Source: Nostoc sp. FACHB-973 (lineage in GTDB: Bacteria > Cyanobacteriota > Cyanobacteriia > Cyanobacteriales > Nostocaceae). Taken from it: 64,000 nt of DNA. The DNA lies in the NCBI RefSeq assembly GCF_014698115.1, contig NZ_JACJSJ010000002.1:1-64000 (forward strand). Direction: 5' to 3'. Positions 53,523 to 62,360 of the stretch are shown one piece after another (the first letter of the stretch is position 1; each line of letters begins with the position of its first letter). The position numbers were made by a program, and so were the translations under genes. The notes under the pieces were generated by a model, which saw only the letters and a program-made list of their open reading frames with translations, made no database searches and was not told the DNA's origin.

Positions 53523-54692
53523 ATGAAAAAATATCGGCTTTTTGGAGTTATCAGTGCTGTTTGCATCACGTTGTCAATTCTGTATTCCTTAGTGGGGAAT
53601 TCTCAAATTCCTAGTTCTAGAGTGTTACTCTCTACCAACCCACCTTTAGAACATATTCTTCCCTTTGAAGCAGGAACAGAAAGACATCAATCTCCTGTTA
53701 CTCTAACTCTACAAGCTGTTGATGCTGCCGGCAAATCGTTAGAAAATGCCAAAATCAGCTTAGAAATTTTGACACCACCACGTAATCCTTGGTTAACAAC
53801 AGATTTTCCCATTGTCGAGGGAACAAAACTGCTACAAATGAATGCTCTTGCATCTGATGGTAAGCTAGAAATTCAGCAGATGTTACCCATCCGAGGAAAT
53901 TATCAATTACTAGTTAAAGTGTCACCTTTGGTAGCAAATGCTTTTGCTCCCTATGAGCAAACTTTAAATCTTAATGTCCGAGAAAATCCAGTCAAATATA
54001 AATATTTTGTTGTTATCGCAGCTATTTTACTATCAGTTGGGTTGTTGGGTGGTTGGGTGATTGGCGGACAAGAAGAACTACAACAAGGAGAAATTGCACC
54101 CCAGTCAGTGCGCCTTTTATTAAGTACGTTGACAGTGGTAGCAATAGTAGCTCTATTATTTATTAATATTAGTGCAGAAGTTGCCGAAGCTCATGGCAGT
54201 GGACACAACTCAAGCAGTACCGAAGCGATCGCACCATCATCTCAAAAATCGCAAGGATTGGAAATCCAACTCCAGGCAGATAAAAACGCGACTGTAGGTA
54301 AACTTGCTTCTTTAGGGCTACAGGTGAAGGATACCGCCACAGGACAACCGATTCAAGATGTAACCTTGCAAGTAAGAGCGATCGCTCTTGAAGATAATTT
54401 AACAGTCTTTGCCTACAAAGGACTTACCGACCAAGAAGGTAAGTTAACATGGCAAGAACAATTTTTTGATGGTGCCCCCCACAAAGTTGAGGTAGAAGCA
54501 ACTCTCAATCCAGCATCCAGCCGTCAATTTACACCAGTGAAAGTAGCACAAGAAGTTGAAGTTGAAGCGATCGCACCACCAATTTATATCCGATTAATTG
54601 GTTTATTCTACTTTACAGCGTTTGTCGGCATTGGTATGGGTATTGGATTGCTAATACAGCATCGACGAACACCACAAACAAGGGAAAGTTAG
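53523..54692 (+). CDS. Membrane protein with two Ig-like extracytoplasmic domains
   Basis: The 389-residue protein has an N-terminal helix (about 6-24) and a first beta-rich domain (about 45-155, VTLTLQAVDAAGKSLENAKI). Two membrane helices follow (about 162-182 and 200-220), then a His/Ser loop (HGSGHNSSS) and a second beta-rich domain (about 250-350, LGLQVKDTATGQPIQDVTLQ). A last helix lies near 358-378. The beta domains resemble FixH/CopC-like or Ig-like folds. I do not recognise a named family. With cbtB upstream it may handle a metal; this is inference. Confidence 0.65.
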   Translation: MKKYRLFGVISAVCITLSILYSLVGNSQIPSSRVLLSTNPPLEHILPFEAGTERHQSPVTLTLQAVDAAGKSLENAKISLEILTPPRNPWLTTDFPIVEGTKLLQMNALASDGKLEIQQMLPIRGNYQLLVKVSPLVANAFAPYEQTLNLNVRENPVKYKYFVVIAAILLSVGLLGGWVIGGQEELQQGEIAPQSVRLLLSTLTVVAIVALLFINISAEVAEAHGSGHNSSSTEAIAPSSQKSQGLEIQLQADKNATVGKLASLGLQVKDTATGQPIQDVTLQVRAIALEDNLTVFAYKGLTDQEGKLTWQEQFFDGAPHKVEVEATLNPASSRQFTPVKVAQEVEVEAIAPPIYIRLIGLFYFTAFVGIGMGIGLLIQHRRTPQTRES

Positions 54693-54842
54693 TAATATCC
54701 AGTACTTTACTGAGAATTCTAGCCAATATAACGGGCAAGAAGAAATCAAAGTATATTACGCAATGTCAAACTAATCAAATTGGCTAGTAGTAAGTGGCTC
54801 CAACCCTTACTACAAAACTTTAATTGTTGAAGCCTGATATTT

Positions 54843-56444
54843 ATGCTCAACAGACAATCAGTACTTGCAAAATATTTTCCTCCTATTTGGCTACGATTTT
54901 TAATCATTATTTTGTTAATAATAGGGATATTTTTTCGCTTCGCCTATCTGGATCGAAAAGTCTATTCCCACGATGAAGCTCATACCTCATTAAGAGTTTC
55001 TGGTTACACTAAGACAGAATTTGTTCAACAAATGTTTAATGGGCAGGTGTTTGCTGTTAGAGATATACAAAAATATCAACAGCCTAATTCTGAAAAAGGT
55101 TTAATCAATACAATCAACTCTTTGGCAGTGGAGGATGCTCAACATCCTCCACTTTATTATGTGATGGTTAGATTATGGACGCAATTTTTTGGCAATTCAG
55201 TAGCGACTACAAGAAATTTGTCAGCCATAATTAGCCTGCTAGCTTTTCCTGGCATTTATTGGCTGTCCTTAGAATTATTTCAGTCACCCCTAACGGCATG
55301 GATAAGCGTAGCTCTTCTAACAGTCTCGCCCTTCCATGTACTGTACGCCCAAGAGGCAAGAGAGTTCAGTTTGTGGATGGTGACTATTGTGCTAGGGAGT
55401 GCTGCACTGCTGCGTGCAATGAGGCTGGGTAGCAAGCAGTTTTGGGGGATTTATGCAGTAACAGTGGCACTAGGACTGTACACCTTTTTGTTTTCTGGGT
55501 TGCTGGCGATCGCCCACGGAATTTATGTATTTGCCGTTGAACGCTTTCGATTCACTAAAACCGTTAAAGCTTATCTAATAGCAACTAGCGCCGGCTTTTT
55601 AGCTTTTGTTCCTTGGATTTTAACTATTATTAATAGCTTGTCTGAAATTGAGCGCACAACAGCCAGCGCTCAAACCAAACAATCTCTGTCAGTTTTGGTT
55701 TCTGGTTGGATTAGTAATATTAGCTATTTATTTGCTGATTTTTGGCGCTACGAACCATTTTTTCCAGATTTGAATTTGCCAGTTTTGCGTTGGGGTCGAT
55801 TTTTAATTCCCTTAATACTAATTTTGGTAGTATATTCATTCTTATTTGTTTATCGTCAACCAGGAAAACAAGTTTGGTTATTTGTTTTTATCTTAAGTGC
55901 AGTACCTGCTTTAGCTCTTATATTGCCTGATTTGATTATTGGAGGTAAGGTCAGTCTACGACCTAGATATGTCACTTCCTGTTATGTAAACATTCAGCTA
56001 GCTGTTGCTTACTTCTTGGCGACTCAAATTATTTCTTCTAAGTTAATAATCCGCAAATTTTGGCAATTAGTAATGGTAGCAGTAATTTCCAGTGGAATTC
56101 TATCCTGTGCCGTCAGTTCTCAAGCCGAGACATGGTGGAATAAAAGCAGCCATGCAAACCCTCAAATAGCTCGCATCATCAATCAAACTAATAAGCCACT
56201 ATTAATTAGTAGTAATTATTCCCTAAATATTGGCGATCTCATGTCTCTCAGTCATCTCCTAGATGAAAAAGTGCAAATGCAATTGGTAATTGAACCAAGC
56301 ATACCAAACATTCCTGATAGTTTCAGCGAACTATTTTTGTATAATCCTTCTAAAAAATTTAGATCTGAGCTTGAGAATAAATACAAACTAGTCGATGTTT
56401 TTCAGTATAGTAGGTTGTGGCGGCTAGAAGAGAAAAGCAGCTAA
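54843..56444 (+). CDS. GT39-family membrane glycosyltransferase
   Basis: The 533-residue protein has about ten membrane helices. The first loop carries YSHDEAHTS, the acidic pair that acts in GT-C enzymes of the PMT/ArnT type, and QHPPLYYVMVRLW matches the following conserved stretch. Such enzymes transfer a sugar from a polyprenyl phosphate donor to a protein or lipid outside the membrane. Donor and acceptor are unknown. The C-terminal part (about 440-533) is soluble. It is likely a single-gene unit, with cofH following 111 bases downstream. Confidence 0.82.
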   Translation: MLNRQSVLAKYFPPIWLRFLIIILLIIGIFFRFAYLDRKVYSHDEAHTSLRVSGYTKTEFVQQMFNGQVFAVRDIQKYQQPNSEKGLINTINSLAVEDAQHPPLYYVMVRLWTQFFGNSVATTRNLSAIISLLAFPGIYWLSLELFQSPLTAWISVALLTVSPFHVLYAQEAREFSLWMVTIVLGSAALLRAMRLGSKQFWGIYAVTVALGLYTFLFSGLLAIAHGIYVFAVERFRFTKTVKAYLIATSAGFLAFVPWILTIINSLSEIERTTASAQTKQSLSVLVSGWISNISYLFADFWRYEPFFPDLNLPVLRWGRFLIPLILILVVYSFLFVYRQPGKQVWLFVFILSAVPALALILPDLIIGGKVSLRPRYVTSCYVNIQLAVAYFLATQIISSKLIIRKFWQLVMVAVISSGILSCAVSSQAETWWNKSSHANPQIARIINQTNKPLLISSNYSLNIGDLMSLSHLLDEKVQMQLVIEPSIPNIPDSFSELFLYNPSKKFRSELENKYKLVDVFQYSRLWRLEEKSS

Positions 56445-56555
56445 ATTTTATATAGCGTTTTCTTTGGATTCTCCATAAAATGGTGTATTTATTAAGTAGA
56501 CTTTTATTATTTTCCAGATATTAAAATTAAAATTTACTGAGAAATCAAGAAAGTA

Positions 56556-57707
56556 ATGCTGACAAAAATTACTGTTGAAAAAATTATTGAGCGTGCCTTG
56601 ATGGGGTACGATTTATCTCCCGAAGAGGGGGTGGTATTGTTACAACAAACCGATCCAGAGGCGATCGCCACAATACGTGATACATCTGATACGCTGCGCC
56701 ACGCACAAGCAGGTGATACAGTTAGCTACGTAATTAATCGTAATATTAACTTTACTAATATTTGCGAGCAGCACTGTAGTTTTTGTGCTTTCCGTCGAGA
56801 TGATGGTGATGCGGGTGCATATTGGTTAGATTGGGCGCAAATTTTAGAAAAGGCTACAGATGGAGTACAACGGGGTGCGACAGAAATCTGTATGCAGGGG
56901 GGATTAAATCCACAAGCACAAATCAACGGCAAATCTTTGCCCTACTACCTCAAACTAGTAGAAACCATCAAACAGGAATTTCCCCAGATACATTTACACG
57001 CTTTCTCACCCCAGGAAGTGCAATTTATCGCCAGACTTGACGGACTTGAATATGCTGATGTGATTGCTGCTTTGCGAGATGCTGGTGTTGGTTCAATGCC
57101 AGGAACAGCAGCAGAAGTGTTAGATGATACAGTCAGGCGGATATTATGTCCAGAAAAGATTGATACAGCCACTTGGTTAGAAATTGTCAGCACAGCTCAT
57201 AAATTAGGCTTGCATACGACCAGTACCATGCTATCTGGGCATATTGAAAGCCAGGAACAGCAAATTGGGCATTTAGAAAAACTGCGATCGCTCCAAAAAA
57301 CTGCCATCAATCAGGGATATCCAGCACGGATTACAGAGTTTATTTTACTACCATTCGTCGGTCAAGAAGCACCCAAACCCTTACGTCGCCGTGTTGGACG
57401 CGATCAACCAGTTTTGCAAGATGCACTACTGCTAGGGGCTGTGGCGCGGATTTACTTAGGTAATTGGATTCCCAACCATCAGCAGAGTTGGGTAAAACTA
57501 GGACTTGCAGGTGCAACAGAAGCCTTAGTTTGGGGTTGCAACGATATCGGTGGCACCTTAATGGAAGAACACATCACCACAATGGCAGGTGCCTTGGGCG
57601 GTACGTGTATGGAAGTGGAAACATTAAAAAGTGCGATCGCTTCTTTAGGACGACCTTACCAACAACGGGATACTCTTTATCAAAGAGTTATGGGGCATAG
57701 GGCATAG
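56556..57707 (+). CDS. cofH: FO synthase subunit 2 (CofH)
   Basis: This 383-residue radical-SAM enzyme has the cluster motif C70-x3-C74-x2-C77 in [12 protein letters not shown]. Family stretches [33 protein letters not shown] and [11 protein letters not shown] are all clear. With CofG it joins tyrosine and a flavin precursor to make 7,8-didemethyl-8-hydroxy-5-deazariboflavin, the antenna or cofactor of some photolyases and the core of F420. CofG is not in this window. MqnC/MqnE relatives differ in the C-terminal part. Confidence 0.93.
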   Translation: MLTKITVEKIIERALMGYDLSPEEGVVLLQQTDPEAIATIRDTSDTLRHAQAGDTVSYVINRNINFTNICEQHCSFCAFRRDDGDAGAYWLDWAQILEKATDGVQRGATEICMQGGLNPQAQINGKSLPYYLKLVETIKQEFPQIHLHAFSPQEVQFIARLDGLEYADVIAALRDAGVGSMPGTAAEVLDDTVRRILCPEKIDTATWLEIVSTAHKLGLHTTSTMLSGHIESQEQQIGHLEKLRSLQKTAINQGYPARITEFILLPFVGQEAPKPLRRRVGRDQPVLQDALLLGAVARIYLGNWIPNHQQSWVKLGLAGATEALVWGCNDIGGTLMEEHITTMAGALGGTCMEVETLKSAIASLGRPYQQRDTLYQRVMGHRA

Positions 57708-57783
57708 GGCATTGGGCATCGGTTATTAATTCATCTCCCCGCGTCCCCACATCTCCCCATCTCCCCACTCCCTACTCCCCACT
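57703..57783. repeat. GGGCATA/ATTGGGC and CTCCCCA repeats
   Basis: GGGCATAGGGCAT units start within the last codons of cofH (57693 onward). CTCCCCATCTCCCC and CCCTACTCCCC units follow at 57735-57783. The repeats form the gap between cofH and psb27. Confidence 0.75.
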
Positions 57784-57848
57784 AAAATTGATCCCCAAGA
57801 TACCAATCCAGGATACGATGGACGTTGATTTACGTATTCTTTTAGTTA

Positions 57849-58253
57849 ATGCATATGAAGCGCTATTGGTCGCGTCTGCTTGCACTCGTTTTGGTTTTAT
57901 CTATCGGCTTGATGGGTTGTTCTGGCAGTCCAGATAGTTTGACTGGCGATTATCGCCAAGACACTTTAGCAGTGGTCAATATCATGAGACAAGCCATAGA
58001 ACTATCACAAGATTCACCAAACAAAGCAGCAATTCAAGCAGAAGTGCGTCAAAAAATTAATGACTTTTCAGCTCGCTACCAGCGGGCTAACTCTGTTTCT
58101 GGTCTTGGCTCGTTTACAACTATGCGAACGGCCCTCAACTCCCTGGCTGGACACTACAGTTCTTACCCTAATCGTCCTGTACCCGAAAAACTCAAAAATC
58201 GCTTAGAGAAGGAATTAGAGCTGGTAGAAACAGCGCTGAAGCGTGGCGGTTAA
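57849..58253 (+). CDS. psb27: Photosystem II assembly lipoprotein Psb27
   Basis: The protein has 134 residues, or 132 if the second ATG (57855) is used. It carries a lipoprotein signal with lipobox LMGC (C24), then the four-helix Psb27 fold: TGDYRQDTLAVVNIMRQAIE, AEVRQKINDFSARYQR, and the last helix KLKNRLEKELELVETAL. Psb27 binds unassembled photosystem II on the lumen side and keeps the oxygen-evolving cluster from binding too early during assembly and repair. Length and charge pattern are typical. It is monocistronic as far as can be seen. Confidence 0.93.
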   Translation: MHMKRYWSRLLALVLVLSIGLMGCSGSPDSLTGDYRQDTLAVVNIMRQAIELSQDSPNKAAIQAEVRQKINDFSARYQRANSVSGLGSFTTMRTALNSLAGHYSSYPNRPVPEKLKNRLEKELELVETALKRGG

Positions 58254-58781
58254 CTCTTAATTACTACCTATTCCATGATTAAGAGTCAGCAGTCTCAAGT
58301 TTTGATTCTTCAATCATGAGTGGAGTCGGAGACACTCCGCCTCCACTCTTGACTACCTTCTCAACTTGAATCTTAGTCTGAGTTAAAAATTTTAATATTA
58401 AGTTTGAAAAATCCTATTGATTTCGGCAAATTTACCATAACTCAGGTAGAGGTAGATTTTCCGTGATATCAGGGTAAACTTGCTTTGTATTCATATATTT
58501 TATATCCAAGTTTATGTATTTATGTGTTTACAAAAAAAATACGGCAACAGAAATAAATGTTTCCCAGTCTTGAAAAATTAGGTTTTGAAACCCTGATTAC
58601 TCAACTATATAATTTGATACCAGTCGCTCATCACGATCTGAGACAAAATTGCATAGGAAGTATTGTTTTAAATTCTTGGAACACCTTTCTAGCAAAGGCT
58701 TTGAATCCAAAATTCAAAATTCAAAATCTAAAATCGATTTGAGTTAGAGTAATTGATTTTTGTGTCCATCTACTAGTCGGT
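58254..58781. other. Gap after psb27 with a hairpin
   Basis: The 528 bases include an imperfect 14-bp hairpin at 58318-58348 (GAGTGGAGTCGGAG, loop ACA), which may be a psb27 terminator or a small mobile palindrome. AAAATTCAAAATCT heptamer repeats lie at about 58702-58735. A 61-codon frame at 58557 runs into those repeats and is not convincing. Confidence 0.5.
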
Positions 58782-60281
58782 ATGTTTAATCGTCCTTTGA
58801 ACGTTGCAAGATCAACATTATTTTGGCGACCCCTATTCGCTGTAGTTTTCATTAGTAGCTCGTTACTTTCCAGCTTTGGGAGCCAACCAGCAAGGGCGCA
58901 AGTAACCGAGTATTGTCAGTTATCAACAGGGGCGGCGCAAGAAAAAGAAAACTTACGTTTGTCAGCCCTCAAAGGCAATCAAAATGCCCAGGCTCAATAT
59001 CAAAAAATATTACAAGAACAAGCGCAGAAATTACGGGAGTGCCGTACTCGGACTTGGCCACAAATCCAAGCCCTTTGGTTGCGCTTGTATCCCTGTGACA
59101 TTCAGCCAGGAACAATCGATCGCGTTATGGATCGGATTGTTAACGGTGGCTATAACCAAGTTTATATAGAAGTATTTTACGACGGGCAGGTATTATTACC
59201 AGCAACAGCTAACCGGACGGTTTGGCCTTCTGTGATTCGTACTCCAGGAGCAGAAAACATCGATTTACTGTCTGTAGCGATTCAAAAAGCTCGGCAACGG
59301 GGTTTGAAAGTCTACGCCTGGATGTTTACCACCAATTTCGGCTATACTTACGCCCAGCGAAAAGACAGAGAAGCGGCGATCGCTCGCAATGGCAAAGGTC
59401 AAACGAGCTTATATGTTGTAGATAATGGTTCTCAAGTATTTATCGACCCCTACAACCCCCAAGCAAAACGCGACTACTACCAATTAGTAGAGGAAATTTT
59501 ACGCCGTCGTCCAGATGGCTTGCTACTGGATTACGTGCGCTATCCCCGACAAGCGGGAAGCGATTCTATCGCCACTAAAGTCTCAGATTTATGGTTATTT
59601 AGTCCCGCAACTCAAGAAGCTTTATTTAAACGGGCACAGAATTACAAAGGGCTGGACTTAATTCGCCGCTTTTTGAGCAAGGGATATGTCACAGCTGGAG
59701 ACGTAGCAGAAGTTGATAAACTTTATCCTCAAGAAGCCGAACCTCTCTGGCAAGGACGTATTCCCCCAGTAGCCGAAAAATCAATTCAGCCTGCAACTGA
59801 TAGACAACCACTTTTACAATGGGAGTTGTGGCAGCTGGCTGTTGCCCATGCCATGCAAGGAATTCTAGATTTTGTCACCATCGCCAGTTACCCAGCAAAG
59901 CAACAAGGTATTCCCACAGGAGTAGTGTTTTTCCCTGATGGTAACCAAACTGTCGGACAAGGGTACGATTCCCGCTTGCAACCTTGGGATCGGTTTCCCA
60001 CCACACTGGAGTGGCATCCCATGTCTTATGGAACTTGCGGTAATGTCAGTTGTATCGTATCCCAAGTGCAGCGGGTTTTGAGTATGGCAAAACCAGGTAC
60101 GCAGATCATCCCTGCTTTAGCTGGTCGGTGGGGAAAACCTATCAGTAATCGTCCACCCCTAGAAGTGCAAATGCAAGCACTCCGACAATTTGCCCCCCAA
60201 CTCAAAGGAGTTAGCCATTTTGCCTATTCTTGGCAATATCCTCAGAATGATAGCGATCGCAAATTTTGTCGTAATCGGTAA
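58782..60281 (+). CDS. Exported GHL10-type glycoside hydrolase-like protein
   Basis: The 499-residue protein has a long signal peptide (about 15-40, ending ARAQ) and a TIM-barrel of the GHL10/DUF187 type: RVMDRIVNGGYNQVYIEVFY, LKVYAWMFTTNFGYTY, and GLLLDYVRYPRQ with the likely catalytic Asp. A short coiled-coil segment (about 50-85) comes before it. Family members cut cell-wall-related sugars in the periplasm; the substrate is not known. An unusual insert (about 265-310) between barrel elements is seen. It is followed at once by tandem repeats. Confidence 0.82.
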   Translation: MFNRPLNVARSTLFWRPLFAVVFISSSLLSSFGSQPARAQVTEYCQLSTGAAQEKENLRLSALKGNQNAQAQYQKILQEQAQKLRECRTRTWPQIQALWLRLYPCDIQPGTIDRVMDRIVNGGYNQVYIEVFYDGQVLLPATANRTVWPSVIRTPGAENIDLLSVAIQKARQRGLKVYAWMFTTNFGYTYAQRKDREAAIARNGKGQTSLYVVDNGSQVFIDPYNPQAKRDYYQLVEEILRRRPDGLLLDYVRYPRQAGSDSIATKVSDLWLFSPATQEALFKRAQNYKGLDLIRRFLSKGYVTAGDVAEVDKLYPQEAEPLWQGRIPPVAEKSIQPATDRQPLLQWELWQLAVAHAMQGILDFVTIASYPAKQQGIPTGVVFFPDGNQTVGQGYDSRLQPWDRFPTTLEWHPMSYGTCGNVSCIVSQVQRVLSMAKPGTQIIPALAGRWGKPISNRPPLEVQMQALRQFAPQLKGVSHFAYSWQYPQNDSDRKFCRNR

Positions 60282-60401
60282 GGGGACTGGGGACTGGGGA
60301 CTGGGGACTGGGGACTGGGGACTGGTTATTAATTCTTATCCCTCACTCCCTCATCTCCCTCATCTCCCTCATCTCCCTCATCTCCCTTATCTCCCCAATC
60401 C
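60282..60401. repeat. GGGGACT and CTCCCTCAT tandem repeats
   Basis: Six copies of GGGGACT (60282-60325) are followed by CTCCCTCAT units (about 60345-60395), which also encode the C-terminal tail of the next, leftward gene. Confidence 0.8.
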
Positions 60402-61357
60402 CCCAATTGTGTCGCCAGAAAATAACGCACATGGTCTACAAATAACAGACCCCATTTGTGCGTCCCATGTCCCATACCAGGAACAACATAACAATCGCCA
60501 TCAAAAAACCGCCCAGCACAAGCGCGGGCATCTTTAACACTAACAATCGGATCGTTTGCACCCACCAAAAAGCGAACTCGACGCGGAGGCTGTACCCGCT
60601 GAATATAACTCATGGGGTTGCACGCCTGAGCATATTCATCAGGGTATTTCAGATTTTTAGCTAATTGTAAAAGCTTAACTACAGGTTTCACATTCGGTTG
60701 TACTCGTTCCAGCAGTGCTTCTGCTAGCCCACCCAAGGGTGAAGCTGCTAAATCTGGCAAAACCAAGTAGCCCCAACTTTTGGCAAAAGACTGGAGATCG
60801 GCATGACCGATTGTCCCTAGTAGCCGTTCGCCAATACCGTCAGCAGTAAAGGCATAGGCGGCTTGCAAAACTCCCATACTGACGCCGAATAATGCCAGTC
60901 TATTATTAGTTAAGCCATAGCGATCGCCACAAAAGTCACGCACTTTGGCAATATCAACCGCAGTCCTGCGAAATAAGCACAATAGTAACTCAGTATCGAA
61001 CGGGATACCTCTGTCAACTAAAGGTTTAATTTCATTTTCCACCATAGCTGTAAAAGTACGCACCAAGCTACGCTCACCAGCTAAGGGTGTATCGAACAAA
61101 GCTACAGCTATGCCCATCTGTGTCAGCGTCGATACGATAAAAGCGTTCCACCCATAAGGTGCGCTCATTCCTTGCAAACCAATCACCAAAGGACTATCCT
61201 GTGCAGGCCGATTGTGTGGCAAAAACACAGCAACCGGAAAGCCACTTAATCGTTCATCAATATCAGCTACTCCAGTATAGGAAAAAGGCTCGTGAAACCA
61301 ATAGCGATGACCATTCACGCCGTCAAAATTAATCGCATCAGACCCGTAAATAGGCAT
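60329..61357 (-). CDS. Alpha/beta hydrolase-fold protein
   Basis: The nucleophile elbow of this 342-residue protein is FGVSMG (Ser about 169), and GLQGMSAPYGW forms the oxyanion-hole region. Asp in GANDPIVS and His in MGHGTHKW near 310-315 complete the likely triad. The last about 19 residues (GDKGDEGDEGDEGDEG) are translated short-repeat DNA, so the native C-terminus is near ATQLGDW. The family acts on esters or peptides; the substrate is not predictable. It is convergent with the glycosidase gene and divergent from nothing clear. Confidence 0.8.
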   Translation of the reverse strand: MPIYGSDAINFDGVNGHRYWFHEPFSYTGVADIDERLSGFPVAVFLPHNRPAQDSPLVIGLQGMSAPYGWNAFIVSTLTQMGIAVALFDTPLAGERSLVRTFTAMVENEIKPLVDRGIPFDTELLLCLFRRTAVDIAKVRDFCGDRYGLTNNRLALFGVSMGVLQAAYAFTADGIGERLLGTIGHADLQSFAKSWGYLVLPDLAASPLGGLAEALLERVQPNVKPVVKLLQLAKNLKYPDEYAQACNPMSYIQRVQPPRRVRFLVGANDPIVSVKDARACAGRFFDGDCYVVPGMGHGTHKWGLLFVDHVRYFLATQLGDWGDKGDEGDEGDEGDEGVRDKN

Positions 61358-61479
61358 AGAAGATCCGCAATTAACAATAAAAAATCAAGAAAAATAATCC
61401 TAGCTGATCTACAAACTGAAGTTCCTGATTTTCGTATTGTTTAAAAGATATAGCGTTTTTCAGGTAAATGAAGTACACA

Positions 61480-61636
61480 GGTAGGGGCACAACAATAGAC
61501 TTCTTGCATAAATCAAAAAAAAGAACCCCACCCCGCCTTTGACTTACGTCAAAGTCTCCCCTCCCCGCAGGCGGGGAGGGGCTGGGGGTGGGGTATTAGG
61601 GGACTTTTGCAAGAGGTCTAATGTTGTGCCCTTACC
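61480..61636. mobile_element. MITE nested inside another palindromic repeat
   Basis: The outer palindrome GGTAGGGGCACAAC/GTTGTGCCCTTACC (61480-61493 and 61623-61636, one mismatch) is split at its loop by an inner 123-base element (61497-61619). The inner ends AGACTTCTTGCA and TGCAAGAGGTCT are inverted, and AAT flanks it on both sides (61494-61496, 61620-61622). GC-rich hairpins fill the inner element. The rest of the 373-base gap between genes shows nothing else. Confidence 0.8.
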
Positions 61637-61730
61637 GAAAAATTGGGTTCAAAACGATCTGTACTTCACTTTTAGTCCTGAATTCTGAATTCTGCTATAT
61701 TTCTGCTAAATTTTGGATTTTTCGCTGGAA

Positions 61731-62357
61731 TTAACTTAAAGCCAAGTCTTCTGGTGTATTACAGTTAAACAGCATTTCGGGTTCTGCCAAAGGCAAAACT
61801 TCCACAGGATGTTGTCGCAACCACTGCTGAAACGATCGCCCCCCTTGGTTGATAAAATCCAGGAGTTGCGGCAAACAGCGACGGCGGTAAAAACCACATA
61901 GAGGTTCCCAGCCTTTGGGATGATGAGCTAAAGCTGCGATCGCATTATCCCCCACGCTATCAAGTCTAGTTGCCCATTCTTGCAAAACTTCAACCCGCAA
62001 CCTCGGCAAATCGCAAGCCAACAACAGCACCCATTCTGTGTGTACTTCGGCTAGTCCTTGGGCAAAACCAACTAGAGGCCCGTGGGCTAGAGATTCTCCA
62101 AACATAGGTACTTCTTGGATAAACTGACAACCAGGTAAAAGCAAGTGTTGATAGCGTTCTGGCCAGGGAGTTACTACATAAACACTATCAGCACAGCCTT
62201 TGGCAATTTCACAAACCCGCTGCAACAATGGCACTCCTTGAATGGGAATCAGGGCTTTATCCTCACCCATGCGAGAACTCTTACCTCCAGCTAGCACAAT
62301 TGCCGTTAATTTGCAACAAGTAAAGCTAACAGTGCGACCTTCTTCATCTTTAGCCAC
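61731..62357 (-). CDS. mobA: Molybdenum cofactor guanylyltransferase
   Basis: The protein (208 residues) has the MobA signature LAGGKSSRMGEDKALIPI near residues 18-36, then VYVVTPWPERY and LLACDLPRL with the catalytic Asp. It adds GMP to molybdopterin to give the guanine dinucleotide form used by nitrate reductase and similar enzymes. Length is normal for a stand-alone MobA. It starts three bases after the stop of the YyaL-type gene on the same strand, so the two may be co-transcribed. The start MAKDEEG is accepted; an alternative is not obvious. Confidence 0.92.
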   Translation of the reverse strand: MAKDEEGRTVSFTCCKLTAIVLAGGKSSRMGEDKALIPIQGVPLLQRVCEIAKGCADSVYVVTPWPERYQHLLLPGCQFIQEVPMFGESLAHGPLVGFAQGLAEVHTEWVLLLACDLPRLRVEVLQEWATRLDSVGDNAIAALAHHPKGWEPLCGFYRRRCLPQLLDFINQGGRSFQQWLRQHPVEVLPLAEPEMLFNCNTPEDLALS

Positions 62358-62360
62358 TCT

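Noticed and set aside
58557..58742. 61-codon frame after psb27
   Set aside because: Its last third is translated AAAATTC-type tandem repeat and there is no ribosome site.
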